A DNA stretch of 46,897 nt from Synechococcales cyanobacterium T60_A2020_003 (GTDB lineage Bacteria > Cyanobacteriota > Cyanobacteriia > RECH01). Below the pieces are notes generated by a model that made no database searches, had not been told where the DNA came from, and saw only the letters and a program-made list of their open reading frames with translations. How positions within the stretch are numbered: position 1 is the stretch's first letter; each line of letters opens with the position of its first letter. The stretch lies in NCBI GenBank assembly GCA_015272205.1, contig JACYMB010000040.1:1-46897 (forward strand), given 5' to 3'. The position numbers and the translations under genes were made by a program. Positions 1-8,589 of this stretch are shown here, piece by piece.

Positions 1-2
1 GC

Positions 3-176
3 TATCATCGTCGTTCGATTGCTGAAACTACCATGTTCCGCTTTAAGACTATTTTTGGGGGCAATCTCAGTGCACGTCAATTTGACAATCAAGCCGTGGA
101 ATTGTTCATCAAATGTGTTGCGCTCAACCGCATGATTCAGATCGCTAAACCCGATAGCTACAAGGTTGAAGGTTAA
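3..176 (+). pseudogene. IS5-family transposase, C-terminal end (cut by window edge)
   Basis: The reading frame is open from the window edge to TAA at 174-176 and encodes the last 57 residues of a DDE transposase. It begins YHRRSIAETTMFRFK, an exact fit to the Y-(2)-R-(3)-E-(6)-K signature of IS4/IS5-type transposases that carries the catalytic glutamate. It ends in the usual 'ALNRMIQIAKP' style tail. The rest of the gene lies outside the window, so whether the element is complete cannot be told; it is typed as a partial gene for that reason. I could not define a right inverted repeat after the stop codon. Confidence 0.85.
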
Positions 177-547
177 TACCAGGACACTCTCAAGGCGAAC
201 CTGACCGTTTTTCTAATCATGCAACAAAGCCGAAAAAAACTATAGATTTCTGACGTCCACACGAAACTCAAAAGAATACATGGCCTTCCATCAATGTGGA
301 TGATTGAAATCATTGGCACTTTTCCGAATCCTGTTGTACCAATTTCAAAAATTCCGGCTACAGATGAAAGGCTGACATCCCTGATGGTGCAACGCATTCA
401 TAACTCAAAACTGAGCATTTCTCCTGCGGAGACGCTGCGCGAACAAAACTCAGAATTGGTATTAGCCAATATCAAAGGCTCTCTTGAATTGGGGTACCAG
501 AGCCTCTACGCTAACAGCAGGCTTATTATGGATGGGAAACGGTTGTT
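177..547. other. Gap after the transposase, with a small dispersed-repeat-like segment
   Basis: No convincing gene. An open frame at 294-551 (85 codons) has no recognisable domain. Within it, 419-443 reads TCTCCTGCGGAGACGCTGCG and continues CGAAC, which resembles the short dispersed GC-rich repeats of cyanobacterial genomes built around GGAGACGCTRCGCGAAC. That makes a real protein here less likely. The gap also probably contains the outer end of the IS5-type element. Confidence 0.4.
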
Positions 548-2104
548 GTGACGGATTTAAAGACTCAGCGATCGCGCTGGCTACGAACGTTTGTCATTGT
601 TGTGGTAGTCCTTGGCGTCTTCTTTCGGGGGTATAACCTGGATCGCAAGGTGTTTTGGTATGACGAAACCATGACGCTGCTGCGCGTATCGGGCAACACC
701 AATGAAACCATTGTGCAAAATGCCTATGATGCCGATATCACAACGGTGGAAGCCCTCCTGACCACCTACCAGTTTCCCAATGTAGACCACGGTTGGGATG
801 ATACCCTGGCTGCCCTGAAGGAACATCCAGAGCATTCGCCGCTGTATTACCTGATGGTGCGGGGATGGCTGCAACTCTTTGGCCATTCCACTGCTACGAT
901 TCGGGCACTATCTCTGATTTTTGGTCTTTTAGTGTTGCCCTGTGCCTACTGGTTAGGGGTGGAACTGTTTCGAGAGAGGAGGTATGGATGGGCGATCGCC
1001 ACCATCATGGCAATTTCTCCTTTTCATGTCCTATATTCCCAGGAAGCCCGTGAGTATAGTTTATGGACGCTGACGATTTTGCTCTCTAGCGCCACGCTAC
1101 TCTGGGCAGAGCGGCGCAAAACCATTCGCGAATGGGGACTGTACGGAGTGACGATAGCTCTAGGGCTGTATACCCATCCCTTTTCCGGATTTGTCTCCAT
1201 CAGCCACGGCATTTATGTGTTAGCAAGCGATGGATTCCGCTGGACAAAACGACTTACAGCTTACCTCCTAGCATCTGCGTTGGGTATGCTCTTGTTTCTG
1301 CCGTGGCTCTGGATTGTCATCCAGCACTTTTCAAAGTTTGTGAGTAATACCCAATCCGTCGGTTTAGAGCGGGAGGGGGTGATGCCGCTGTTTTGGGCAT
1401 TGAACTTGAGCCGTGTCTTTTTTGACCTGAACCAGGGACCCAGCGCGATTAATCCGCTGCACTACATCCTGGTTGGGCTAGCGATCTATGCGCTGTATTA
1501 CCTGTACCAGCACGGGCCGCGCCATGCCTGGATTTTTGTGATGACGTTGGCGGGTGTTACCGGACTTGCCTTACTGATGCCGGATATTATTTGGGGGGGT
1601 CGTCGCTCTAGCATTACCCGCTACGCGATTCCGTCTTACATTGGCTTACAGATTGCGATCGCCTATCTGTTTGCCCATCACCTGACCACGGATCTAACCG
1701 CACCGAACTGGAAACGCTGGCGGACTGGGGCGATTGCCTTTGTGGCGTTGGGCGTGATTTCGATGGCGGTGAGTTCGCAAATTCCGGTGTGGTGGCACAA
1801 AAGCTACGCCAAGAGTCGCTACAATCCGACAACGGCAGCGATCGTGAATCAGAGTCCGAATCCGCTGGTAGTCACCAATGAACTGCCGGGATCAATCCTG
1901 TCTTTTAGCCATCTGTTGCGTCCGGATGTGCATTTGCAACTGATTACCCGATCGAAAAATATAGCGATTCCAGTGGAGGAGTACGATCCAACTTTTCTAT
2001 ACAAGTCCACCCCCCGCTTCAGGCGGGATCTGGAATCGCAAAACCTAACATTAACGCCCCAGTATGAGGAGGATTGGCTGTGGACGATCGATTCCAAATC
2101 TTAA
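548..2104 (+). CDS. Multi-pass membrane glycosyltransferase, GT39/PMT-ArnT type
   Basis: The 518-residue protein looks like a lipid-linked-sugar glycosyltransferase of the GT-C fold (dolichyl-phosphate-mannose mannosyltransferase / ArnT group). A first membrane helix (about residues 13-30) is followed by a loop with the acidic motif 'FWYDET' (about 37-42), where this family has its catalytic aspartate. A second motif, 'SQEAREYS' (about 163-170), lies after the helices at about 120-160. Many more hydrophobic helices follow, then a soluble tail of about 90 residues. The start is GTG at 548. It would transfer a sugar from a polyprenyl-phosphate donor to a surface or periplasmic acceptor, but the substrate cannot be read from sequence. 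No polysaccharide cluster surrounds it, and an IS fragment and two hairpins flank it, consistent with accessory DNA. Confidence 0.75.
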   Translation: MTDLKTQRSRWLRTFVIVVVVLGVFFRGYNLDRKVFWYDETMTLLRVSGNTNETIVQNAYDADITTVEALLTTYQFPNVDHGWDDTLAALKEHPEHSPLYYLMVRGWLQLFGHSTATIRALSLIFGLLVLPCAYWLGVELFRERRYGWAIATIMAISPFHVLYSQEAREYSLWTLTILLSSATLLWAERRKTIREWGLYGVTIALGLYTHPFSGFVSISHGIYVLASDGFRWTKRLTAYLLASALGMLLFLPWLWIVIQHFSKFVSNTQSVGLEREGVMPLFWALNLSRVFFDLNQGPSAINPLHYILVGLAIYALYYLYQHGPRHAWIFVMTLAGVTGLALLMPDIIWGGRRSSITRYAIPSYIGLQIAIAYLFAHHLTTDLTAPNWKRWRTGAIAFVALGVISMAVSSQIPVWWHKSYAKSRYNPTTAAIVNQSPNPLVVTNELPGSILSFSHLLRPDVHLQLITRSKNIAIPVEEYDPTFLYKSTPRFRRDLESQNLTLTPQYEEDWLWTIDSKS

Positions 2105-2231
2105 TTTGGCAAGCCCTACACCAGTTCATTCAACCAAAATCTGGTCAGTGCTCTAGTTCGCGACTGGAGCAGTGGTTGAAGAGTTACTTATCAGCATCCA
2201 TATTGTGAATCCGTCATTTGTACCCGTCTAA

Positions 2232-2261
2232 ATATCATGCCGGGATAAAAACCCATGATAT
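2232..2261. repeat. Inverted repeat (hairpin 1 of a back-to-back pair)
   Basis: ATATCATG at 2232-2239 is the exact reverse complement of CATGATAT at 2254-2261. Inside it GGG (2242-2244) can pair with CCC (2252-2254). No T-run follows. It abuts the stronger hairpin at 2262-2295, so the two look like one repeat unit. Confidence 0.6.
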
Positions 2262-2295
2262 GTTTTTGGCGCGGCGCTTGCGCCGCGCCAAAAAC
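2262..2295. repeat. Perfect 15-bp GC-rich inverted repeat with 4-nt loop
   Basis: GTTTTTGGCGCGGCG (2262-2276), loop CTTG (2277-2280), then the exact complement CGCCGCGCCAAAAAC (2281-2295). The Ts precede the GC stem and As follow it on both strands, so it lacks the post-stem T-run of an intrinsic terminator. It could act as an mRNA 3' end stabiliser for the upstream glycosyltransferase, or be a palindromic interspersed (REP/MITE-like) repeat. Confidence 0.8.
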
Positions 2296-2386
2296 AGGGT
2301 TGGTTTTCGTGAGCATTTCAGCAGACTTGATATAAAGCAGGAGAACATTAGACCCACGATATGAGGAAACTCGACTTGGCAGATTC

Positions 2387-2728
2387 ATGAGTGGCATTAA
2401 TCGTGAAATTATCTTAGATTCTAGACATACTGCAAAGCATCTACCTGAAACACCACAAGTACAAAAATTACTGCGACGAGGTAGAGCTGCCCACGTGTTC
2501 AATAATGCAGCCACAATAGAAAGAGTGGCTCAAGCAATTATTGAGAGAGGAGAGTTTACAGGGGTCATTCGAGGATATGAGCGTTACGGCTTATATTTTG
2601 CTGAGGCGATTGGTTACCGAATCAATCCTGAGAATGGCTCAAGCACTCCACTATTCTATGGAGAGGTAAAAATTGATGCAGAAAGTCGATACCACATCAT
2701 CCCCCGCACTCGACCCAGCCAAGAATGA
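2387..2728 (+). CDS. Small DUF6972-like protein, possible RNase-type toxin domain
   Basis: The protein has 113 residues, no signal peptide and no membrane segment. Its pattern is HxxxH near the N-terminus (H14, H18), 'LLRRGRAAHVF' (about 28-38), 'TIERVAQAI', 'IRGYERYG' (about 61-68), a GS..PL.YGE strand, and 'YHIIPRTRPS' at the end (H103). This layout resembles cyanobacterial DUF6972 proteins, and more loosely the standalone RNase A-like toxin domains at the end of CdiA-type proteins (early His, TIER-like helix, final Y.I.T..P strand). The toxin reading is my inference from pattern, not an alignment. No Shine-Dalgarno is close to the ATG, and no other start occurs in frame after the stop at 2333-2335. 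The next ORF overlaps its end by about 53 bp, suggesting translational coupling. Confidence 0.6.
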   Translation: MSGINREIILDSRHTAKHLPETPQVQKLLRRGRAAHVFNNAATIERVAQAIIERGEFTGVIRGYERYGLYFAEAIGYRINPENGSSTPLFYGEVKIDAESRYHIIPRTRPSQE

Positions 2729-2942
2729 TTGGAGTTTTGTTGAAGTCTGGATTGATCCAATGCTGTCTCCTCCTTATGTTCTATTGTTGCTAGGTGACCC
2801 AGCAGGCCATTGTCGTGTCCACGATCCGACCGAGAATTATAAAGTGATTTTCAGCAGCGAAACCTATGATGAAGCCCAGACTTGGTTACTGGAAGACGAG
2901 TATGAACCTGTTGAAGGGAGACTTTCGGTAACCGATCTGTAG
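2676..2942 (+). CDS. Small acidic conserved protein, possible partner of the upstream gene
   Basis: The ORF encodes 88 residues from ATG 2676, preceded by GGAGAGG at 2660-2666 at a good distance. A TTG one codon upstream is a weaker choice. The protein is rich in Asp and Glu, with a central strand 'PPYVLLLLGDPAG', a 'YKVIF' strand and a helix 'SYDEAQTWLLEDEYE'-like (the actual residues begin ETYDEAQ). There is no membrane segment or signal peptide. Its start lies inside the preceding gene, so both are probably read from one mRNA. A small acidic protein coupled to a candidate nuclease domain is the usual form of an immunity protein or antitoxin, but I recognise no characterised family and state no function. 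Confidence 0.55.
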   Translation: MQKVDTTSSPALDPAKNDWSFVEVWIDPMLSPPYVLLLLGDPAGHCRVHDPTENYKVIFSSETYDEAQTWLLEDEYEPVEGRLSVTDL

Positions 2943-3141
2943 GTGAGAAAACTAAGGATTGAGAGAACTCATTGAGTTGAGGGAACGAAGGGTTGAGAGC
3001 GTTTTGGTAGCATTACCACAGTTATTTGCCGCCGCTTCTATCAGATGCCAAATGACAAAACAAGCCTCTTGAGATCCCAAGGTTATCTATCATTCGTTCA
3101 TATTTTTACAAAAACTATAGCGGTTCTCGGAGTAATGTGCG

Positions 3142-3507
3142 ATGCCTCACGGAATGGTCACACGAAGTCTAATCACAGGGCTGTTGGGTTTTAGTATCGC
3201 ATCAGGGGCGATCGCCCAACCCCTACTGCTCACCCCTACCGAAATAACCGAACATCTGCAAACCCTACCGAACTGGACGACTGACGGACAAACCCTGCAA
3301 TGCACGTTTCAGTTTGAGAACTTTGTGCAGTCGGTAGATTTTGTAAACCGACTGGTGGAACCTGCGGAAACCATTGGACACCATCCCGATATCGCCATTG
3401 CCCATAACCGAGTGACAGTGAGCTTTACGACCCACGATGCCGGAGGGCTGACGCAGCTTGATTTTGACGGTGCAGGGGCGATCGCTGAACCCTGCCCTGC
3501 CCGCTAA
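3142..3507 (+). CDS. Pterin-4a-carbinolamine dehydratase-like protein with a signal peptide
   Basis: Residues about 30-118 match the PCD/DCoH fold. The family motif is present as 'ETIGHHPDIAI', followed by 'VTVSFTTHDAGGLTQLDF', giving the paired histidines and THD.GG that bind the pterin. Cytosolic members dehydrate 4a-hydroxytetrahydropterin. Here residues 1-26 look like a secretion signal: a short basic start (MPHGMVTR), a hydrophobic core 'LITGLLGFSIASGAIA', and a cleavable AIA-Q site. A second ATG at 3154 would shorten only the n-region. At 121 residues including the signal, the domain is full length. Secretion is odd for this enzyme. Two pterin-related genes (this and folB) lie within 5 kb but not in one operon. 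Confidence 0.75.
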   Translation: MPHGMVTRSLITGLLGFSIASGAIAQPLLLTPTEITEHLQTLPNWTTDGQTLQCTFQFENFVQSVDFVNRLVEPAETIGHHPDIAIAHNRVTVSFTTHDAGGLTQLDFDGAGAIAEPCPAR

Positions 3508-3530
3508 CTTTAACCGCATGCTGATTTTAG

Positions 3531-4565
3531 CTATTCGTCATTCGGTTCCGGCTCATCGAATCCCGTAAACTCCGCCTCAATAATAGGAGACACCTCCGCC
3601 TCAACGGTATCAGCCCCAGATTCCTCTTCTACCAGTTCAAGCTGAGGCTGAGGCTGACGTTCGCGCCAGAGAGCCAGCAACGTACTCGCAATAAAGATAC
3701 TGGAATAGGCTCCAGCGATAAACCCGATAATCAGTGCCAAGGCAAAATACTTGAGGGTTTCGCCACCAAAGAGGAAGATAGCGACCAAACTCAAGATCGT
3801 TGTCAAGGTAGTGTTAATCGAACGAGTCAGAGTTTGATTAACCGCATCGTCCACCACCGTGTCGATGTCCATTCCCGGATTGAGCTTAATCGTTTCCCGG
3901 ACGCGATCGTAGATAACCACGGTGTCATTCACCGAGAAACCCACGATGGTGAGCAGCGCCACGATGAAAAGGCTATCCACCTCGACCTGAAGCACCAGAC
4001 CCAGGATCGCAAAGATACCCATCGTCACCAGCACGTCGTGTAACAGCGCCACCAATGCAAACGCGGCATAGTCCAACTGAAACCGAATGGTGAGATAGGC
4101 CGTAATCCCAGCAAAGGAAATCAACAAGGCCAGCAAGCCGGAGGTAAAAATTTGCCGCCCTACCGTTGGCCCCACCGTATCAATTTGGGTGGATTGGGGA
4201 TCAAATGGCCCAACACCTGAGTTGAGAGCATCCAGCAATGTTGTCCGCTCATCAACGCTCAACACCGAGGTGCGGATCGAAACGGCGGTGCCACCGTCTC
4301 CAACCAACTGAATGCTGCTATTACCCAAACCTTGAGAAGTCAGCACGCTTCGCAGTTCGCCAATATTAATGGGCTGATCGCACAAGCCCGCCTGGGAACA
4401 ATCCAACTGAAGCTGTAGACGGGTGCCGCCCACAAAGTCAATGCTGGGACGAAGGGGTGAGCCGATCTGAGTCCATGAAATGATCATGGCGACGATGCCA
4501 CTCAGAATAACCGCTAGGGAAACGCTCCACCAGAGCGATCGCTGCTTGATAACGTTCAATTTCAT
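3531..4565 (-). CDS. secF: Protein translocase subunit SecF
   Basis: SecF works with SecD in the plasma/thylakoid membrane, using the proton gradient to pull proteins through SecYEG late in export. The start is placed at ATG 4563-4565 (MKLNVIKQ), which overlaps the secD stop as ATGA. The longer open frame from 4616 lies inside secD and is not used. Landmarks are a first helix at about residues 12-32, the 'DFVGGTRL' motif at about 42-49, a periplasmic domain, then five helices with '[15 protein letters not shown]' in the conserved D5-type segment. An acidic tail of about 40 residues ([12 protein letters not shown]...) follows the last helix. The length of 344 aa is normal for cyanobacteria. 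Confidence 0.96.
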   Translation of the reverse strand: MKLNVIKQRSLWWSVSLAVILSGIVAMIISWTQIGSPLRPSIDFVGGTRLQLQLDCSQAGLCDQPINIGELRSVLTSQGLGNSSIQLVGDGGTAVSIRTSVLSVDERTTLLDALNSGVGPFDPQSTQIDTVGPTVGRQIFTSGLLALLISFAGITAYLTIRFQLDYAAFALVALLHDVLVTMGIFAILGLVLQVEVDSLFIVALLTIVGFSVNDTVVIYDRVRETIKLNPGMDIDTVVDDAVNQTLTRSINTTLTTILSLVAIFLFGGETLKYFALALIIGFIAGAYSSIFIASTLLALWRERQPQPQLELVEEESGADTVEAEVSPIIEAEFTGFDEPEPNDE

Positions 4566-5992
4566 AGGGTTGTCTTCGGTTCTGTAGAGAGGGCAGAGGT
4601 CTTCAGGTTCGGGCAAAATAGCTCCGGTTTGCGGAGATTAGGGAAGCTGAGGGCAAACAGAAGCAAGGTGCGGCTACAGGTAATCGCGGTGAACATGCTA
4701 ATGCCAACCCCGATCGCCAGAGTGAGGGCAAAGCCCTTCACCAAACCTGTACCGAAGAAGAACAGGGCGGCACAGGCAATCAGCGTCGTCACGTTACTGT
4801 CCAAAATACTGGAGAATGCGCGATAGAACCCAGATTCTACTGAGCGATACAGGGTTTTCCCAGAACGGAGTTCCTCACGAGTCCGCTCAAAAATCAGGAC
4901 GTTTGCATCCACGGCCATGCCGATACTCAGAATAAATCCGGCAATTCCCGGCAAAGTCAGGGTTACGCCGAGCAGACTAAACGTAGCAAAGGTCAGCAGT
5001 GCGTACACCAGCAGCGACAGGTCGGCAATGATTCCTGGCAGTCGATAGTAGGCCACCATGAAGAGTAGCACCAAAACCAAACCACCAGCACCGGCATAGA
5101 GACTGCGCTGAATGCTATCTCGTCCCAGGGTTGCACCCACCGTGCGATTCTCCACGATTTCGACGGGAACGGGCAATGCTCCTCCTCGAAGCTGAATCGC
5201 CAGTTCGTTTGCAGATTCGGCATTGAATCCTCCGGTGATGCTGGCTCGTCCGCCAGTAATCCCCGTTTCGGCAAACTTCACATCTACCGATGGCGCACTA
5301 ATCAACTGATTGTCGAGGAAGATCCCGATAGTGCGACCTGTCCCAGCCACACTCTTCGACAATGCTGCAAACTGGTCACCCCCTTGAGCATCAAACTCTA
5401 GCCCCACTTCCCATGCAGTTTGATTGATGGGCGCAGCATAGGCATTACGGAGGCGTTCTCCCGTTAGTCCGGTTTTGTCAAACAAGGCGGCAATCGATTC
5501 ATCGCTAGAACGAATTTCCTCTTGTTTTTTCGCAATTTCCTCTGGGTCAGTGAGGGAGGATAAATCATTCCGCAACTGGTCGTTTTCCAGCATCAGCACC
5601 TGCAACACTTGCAGCGACGTTCCTTCTTTCTGCGCCCGGAAATCGAGCTGAGCCGTTTCACCCAGAACCCGTTCAGCCTGTTCCGGATCGCTAACCCCTG
5701 GCAACTGCACCAAAAGCTGGTTATTGTTGGGAACCGTTTGCACGACGGCATCAGACACGCCCAATCCATTAATACGTCGGCTGACGACTTCCTGCACCGA
5801 GTCTAATTTCTCTGGCGTAATTTCCGGAACTTCAGGAGTAGGGCTAACTTGTAAGGTAAGCTGAGTCCCCCCTTGGAGATCCAGTCCTAACGGTACAGGC
5901 GACTCGCCATCGCGCAGGGGCATTACAATCAGTAGACTCGCCGCAACGACAAAACTAATAATGACAACCAGAAGGGAACGTTGACGACCCAT
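4562..5992 (-). CDS. secD: Protein translocase subunit SecD
   Basis: The protein has 476 residues. The first helix (about 5-25) is followed by '[15 protein letters not shown]' (about 35-49), the D1 motif of SecD. '[17 protein letters not shown]' marks the P1 domain, then '[17 protein letters not shown]', '[10 protein letters not shown]' and '[14 protein letters not shown]'. The C-terminal membrane half contains '[22 protein letters not shown]', the D5 motif with the conserved Asp needed for proton-driven export. Residues about 130-165 are a polar coiled stretch ([10 protein letters not shown]...[10 protein letters not shown]), an insert seen in cyanobacterial SecD. It is first in a two-gene operon with secF. 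The intergenic region to proA (238 bp, divergent) should hold its promoter. Confidence 0.97.
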   Translation of the reverse strand: MGRQRSLLVVIISFVVAASLLIVMPLRDGESPVPLGLDLQGGTQLTLQVSPTPEVPEITPEKLDSVQEVVSRRINGLGVSDAVVQTVPNNNQLLVQLPGVSDPEQAERVLGETAQLDFRAQKEGTSLQVLQVLMLENDQLRNDLSSLTDPEEIAKKQEEIRSSDESIAALFDKTGLTGERLRNAYAAPINQTAWEVGLEFDAQGGDQFAALSKSVAGTGRTIGIFLDNQLISAPSVDVKFAETGITGGRASITGGFNAESANELAIQLRGGALPVPVEIVENRTVGATLGRDSIQRSLYAGAGGLVLVLLFMVAYYRLPGIIADLSLLVYALLTFATFSLLGVTLTLPGIAGFILSIGMAVDANVLIFERTREELRSGKTLYRSVESGFYRAFSSILDSNVTTLIACAALFFFGTGLVKGFALTLAIGVGISMFTAITCSRTLLLFALSFPNLRKPELFCPNLKTSALSTEPKTTL

Positions 5993-6230
5993 ATCCTTAA
6001 ATAACGGTGAGGGTGAGCAAGAGACAAGTTGATGGAGTGGCGATCGCCCTTGGCAGGAAAACTCCCTGACCCACGATTACCACAACCGTTATCATAGCGG
6101 GATTTGAAACGGTATCGCCCAGAACAGTTAAGATTTCCAAGCTCAGCCGAATTCTTGCCAGATCCTGGGACTGAATTGGTAATCTGGAGGAATACCGAAT
6201 TCCTCTGAGATGTCTTGATTTAGGATTGCC

Positions 6231-7544
6231 ATGACTGCTTCCCAAGTTGCACCCCGATCGCTGATTGAAACGGCTCAGCAAACGCAACAGGCCGCCCGCC
6301 ATCTGGCGCTTTTCTCTGCTGAGCAGCGCAACCAAGCCCTAGAGGCGATCGCCCAGGCATTGGAGGCCGCTGCCCCCGACATTTTGGCCGCCAATCAAGA
6401 CGATTGTCGGGTTGCCCAGGCGGAAGGCTTAGCGAGTGCCCTCTATGGTCGTTTGAAACTAGACGAAAGCAAGCTGCAAGGCGTCATCGCAGGGGTGCGG
6501 GATGTGCAGAAATTAGCCGATCCCCTCGGGCAAATCCAGATTCATCGGGAATTGGATACCGGACTGGTGCTGCAACGGATCACCTGTCCCCTTGGTGTTT
6601 TGGGGGTCATCTTTGAGGCGCGACCCGACGCCGTGGTGCAAATTGCGTCCTTGGCAGTGAAATCTGGAAATGGCGTGATTTTGAAAGGGGGTAAAGAAGC
6701 GGTTCGCTCTTGCGAGGCATTGGTCAACGCGATTCAATCCGGTTTAGCGAAAACTGCCGTTGATCCAAGCGTCGTTCATTTGCTGACCACTCGTGAGGAA
6801 ACCCTAGAACTGTTGCGGCTCGATCAGTATGTAAATCTAATTATTCCCCGTGGTTCCAATAGCTTTGTGCGGTTCGTGCAGGAAAACACTCGCATTCCGG
6901 TGTTGGGACACGCGGACGGAATTTGTCATCTTTATATTGACGAAGCGGCGGATTTATCAAAGGCTGTCCCCATTACTGTTGATGCGAAAACCCAGTATCC
7001 CTCTGCGTGCAACACGATTGAAACGCTATTGATTCATCAGGCGATCGCCCCTCAAGCGTTGCCGCAGATTGCCGATGCTCTGGAGGCAAAGGGCGTAGAG
7101 TTGCGGGGAGATCAGCGTACTCTAGCGATTTTGGGTGGCGATCGCGTTCAGCCTGCAACGGATGCAGACTGGGCAACGGAATACAGCGATCTGATTTTGG
7201 CGATTAAAGTGGTGGACTCGCTGCATGAGGCGATCGCCCACATCAACACCTATGGTTCTCGCCATACGGACGCGATCGTTACCGAATCCGCAGAGATCGC
7301 AACCGTTTTTCGGGGTCAGGTGGACGCGGCGGGCGTCTTTCACAACTGCTCCACTCGCTTTGCCGATGGCTTTCGCTACGGATTTGGGGCAGAAGTGGGA
7401 ATCAGCACTCAAAAAATGCCCCCCCGTGGCCCTGTAGGTCTAGAAGGATTGGTGACTTACAAATATCATCTTGTGGGCAATGGCCATATTGCCGCAACCT
7501 ACACAGGTGCAGCACCCAAAGCCTTTACCCACCGAGATCTCTAG
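6231..7544 (+). CDS. proA: Gamma-glutamyl phosphate reductase (proline biosynthesis)
   Basis: ProA reduces gamma-glutamyl phosphate with NADPH to glutamate semialdehyde, the second step of proline synthesis. At 437 residues the protein spans the full aldehyde-dehydrogenase-like fold. '[39 protein letters not shown]' gives the NADPH-binding part. The nucleophile is Cys260 in '[12 protein letters not shown]', and '[24 protein letters not shown]' closes the active site. The C-terminal '[14 protein letters not shown]' is typical. The gene proC, the next step of the same pathway, lies at 29722. It is divergent from secD; the next gene starts 33 bp downstream on the same strand. Confidence 0.97.
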   Translation: MTASQVAPRSLIETAQQTQQAARHLALFSAEQRNQALEAIAQALEAAAPDILAANQDDCRVAQAEGLASALYGRLKLDESKLQGVIAGVRDVQKLADPLGQIQIHRELDTGLVLQRITCPLGVLGVIFEARPDAVVQIASLAVKSGNGVILKGGKEAVRSCEALVNAIQSGLAKTAVDPSVVHLLTTREETLELLRLDQYVNLIIPRGSNSFVRFVQENTRIPVLGHADGICHLYIDEAADLSKAVPITVDAKTQYPSACNTIETLLIHQAIAPQALPQIADALEAKGVELRGDQRTLAILGGDRVQPATDADWATEYSDLILAIKVVDSLHEAIAHINTYGSRHTDAIVTESAEIATVFRGQVDAAGVFHNCSTRFADGFRYGFGAEVGISTQKMPPRGPVGLEGLVTYKYHLVGNGHIAATYTGAAPKAFTHRDL

Positions 7545-7577
7545 TCTGTATCTATTTTTAACCGGGGAGATTCAGGG

Positions 7578-8057
7578 ATGGTTCCACCGCACGAACCGCT
7601 ACCGTGGCAATGCAATACCGATACAACGCTTGTTCCGCTGACCTTCGATGGTGAAACCGTTGGCTTTTTGAAACCTGAGTACGCGCTGCGCCTAGTCGAT
7701 TTGCTAAATGACGAAAAGCGCTACCGTCGAGCCTTGAAACTGGCGTGCGAGGAACTGGTGCGCCGCTCCAATGGGCGACTGGGGACAACGGAGATGTTGT
7801 TTAAGGAGTATCTAGAACGTGCCAAGACTCCCAGCATAGGAACGCCTGCGATCGCCCTTCTTCTGCGCCATCGCCAGGAAGAGTTAGGTGTGACGGATAA
7901 GGAGTTTGTCCAGTTCTGCGATTCCTATCGGCTATCGCCTGATAAATTGCAAGCGATTGATGACGGAGATACCCTAATCGAACATACGATGGTTGCCTCG
8001 TTGGCTCGTATCCTGGGCCTTCCCCTCGAAGATGTAATCCAGATTGCAGGCGAATAG
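7578..8057 (+). CDS. Conserved cyanobacterial protein with a C-terminal HTH-like domain
   Basis: I do not recognise a characterised family for this 159-residue soluble protein. The first 45 residues contain short strands (TLVPLTFDGETVGFL). A basic helix follows (RYRRALKLACEELVRRSNG). Residues about 90-155 look like an XRE-type helix-turn-helix bundle: 'LLLRHRQEELGVTDKEFVQFCDSYRLSPDKLQAIDDGDTL' and 'LARILGLPLEDVIQIAG'. It starts 33 bp after proA and ends 2 bp before folB, so it is very likely cotranscribed with folB. A role in DNA binding is only an inference from the helix pattern. Confidence 0.75.
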   Translation: MVPPHEPLPWQCNTDTTLVPLTFDGETVGFLKPEYALRLVDLLNDEKRYRRALKLACEELVRRSNGRLGTTEMLFKEYLERAKTPSIGTPAIALLLRHRQEELGVTDKEFVQFCDSYRLSPDKLQAIDDGDTLIEHTMVASLARILGLPLEDVIQIAGE

Positions 8058-8059
8058 GG

Positions 8060-8440
8060 ATGACGCACGATCGCATTTACCTAACTGGAATTCGCGCCTA
8101 CGGCTATGTCGGCTATATTCCTGAAGAGCAGGTCTTGGGACAGTGGTTTGAGGTCGATGTGACGCTGTGGATTGATCTATCAAAAGCTGGAAAGAGCGAT
8201 CGCATCCACGACACCCATGACTACCGTAAAACGATTGATACGGTCATTTCATTAGTCAAAACTAGTACGTTCGCCTTAATTGAAGCGCTGGCAGAGGCGA
8301 TCGCCCAAGCCATCCTATCCAAGGATGAACGGCTAGACCAAGTTCAGGTGCGGGTGAGTAAACCTGCGGCTCCGATTCCTGACTATGCGGGCAGGATTGC
8401 GGTTGAGGTGTTGAGAGGGCGATCGCCTAATCCTTTATGA
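8060..8440 (+). CDS. folB: Dihydroneopterin aldolase (folate biosynthesis)
   Basis: FolB cleaves dihydroneopterin to 6-hydroxymethyl-dihydropterin and glycolaldehyde. All family landmarks are present in 126 residues: 'GIRAYGYVGYIPEEQ' with the pterin-binding glutamate (E22/E23), 'QWFEVDVTLWIDL', 'DTHDYRKTID' with the conserved Tyr55, 'LIEALAEAIA' with Glu75, and 'VRVSKPAAPIP' with the catalytic Lys101. It is separated from the upstream HTH-like gene by 2 bp, so it relies on that transcript. No terminator-like hairpin is evident after it. Confidence 0.95.
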   Translation: MTHDRIYLTGIRAYGYVGYIPEEQVLGQWFEVDVTLWIDLSKAGKSDRIHDTHDYRKTIDTVISLVKTSTFALIEALAEAIAQAILSKDERLDQVQVRVSKPAAPIPDYAGRIAVEVLRGRSPNPL

Positions 8441-8589
8441 GTCTAACCGTCCCAACATTAGCGTCCCGGTTATGACATGATGTGACAGCAAATTTCTATC
8501 TGTTTACAAATAGGATTTATACGGTCAAAAAGCTATAGAACAGGGATGTATTTGTCCTTTTTCATGCCGCCTAATCTTCTCTGTCAATC

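Noticed and set aside
294-551. 85-codon ORF upstream of the glycosyltransferase
   Set aside because: No recognisable domain, no ribosome-binding site, and it contains a dispersed-repeat-like segment.
2262-2295. Intrinsic terminator for the glycosyltransferase gene
   Set aside because: The stem is followed by AAAAAC rather than a T-run on both strands, and it lies about 160 bp after the stop codon.
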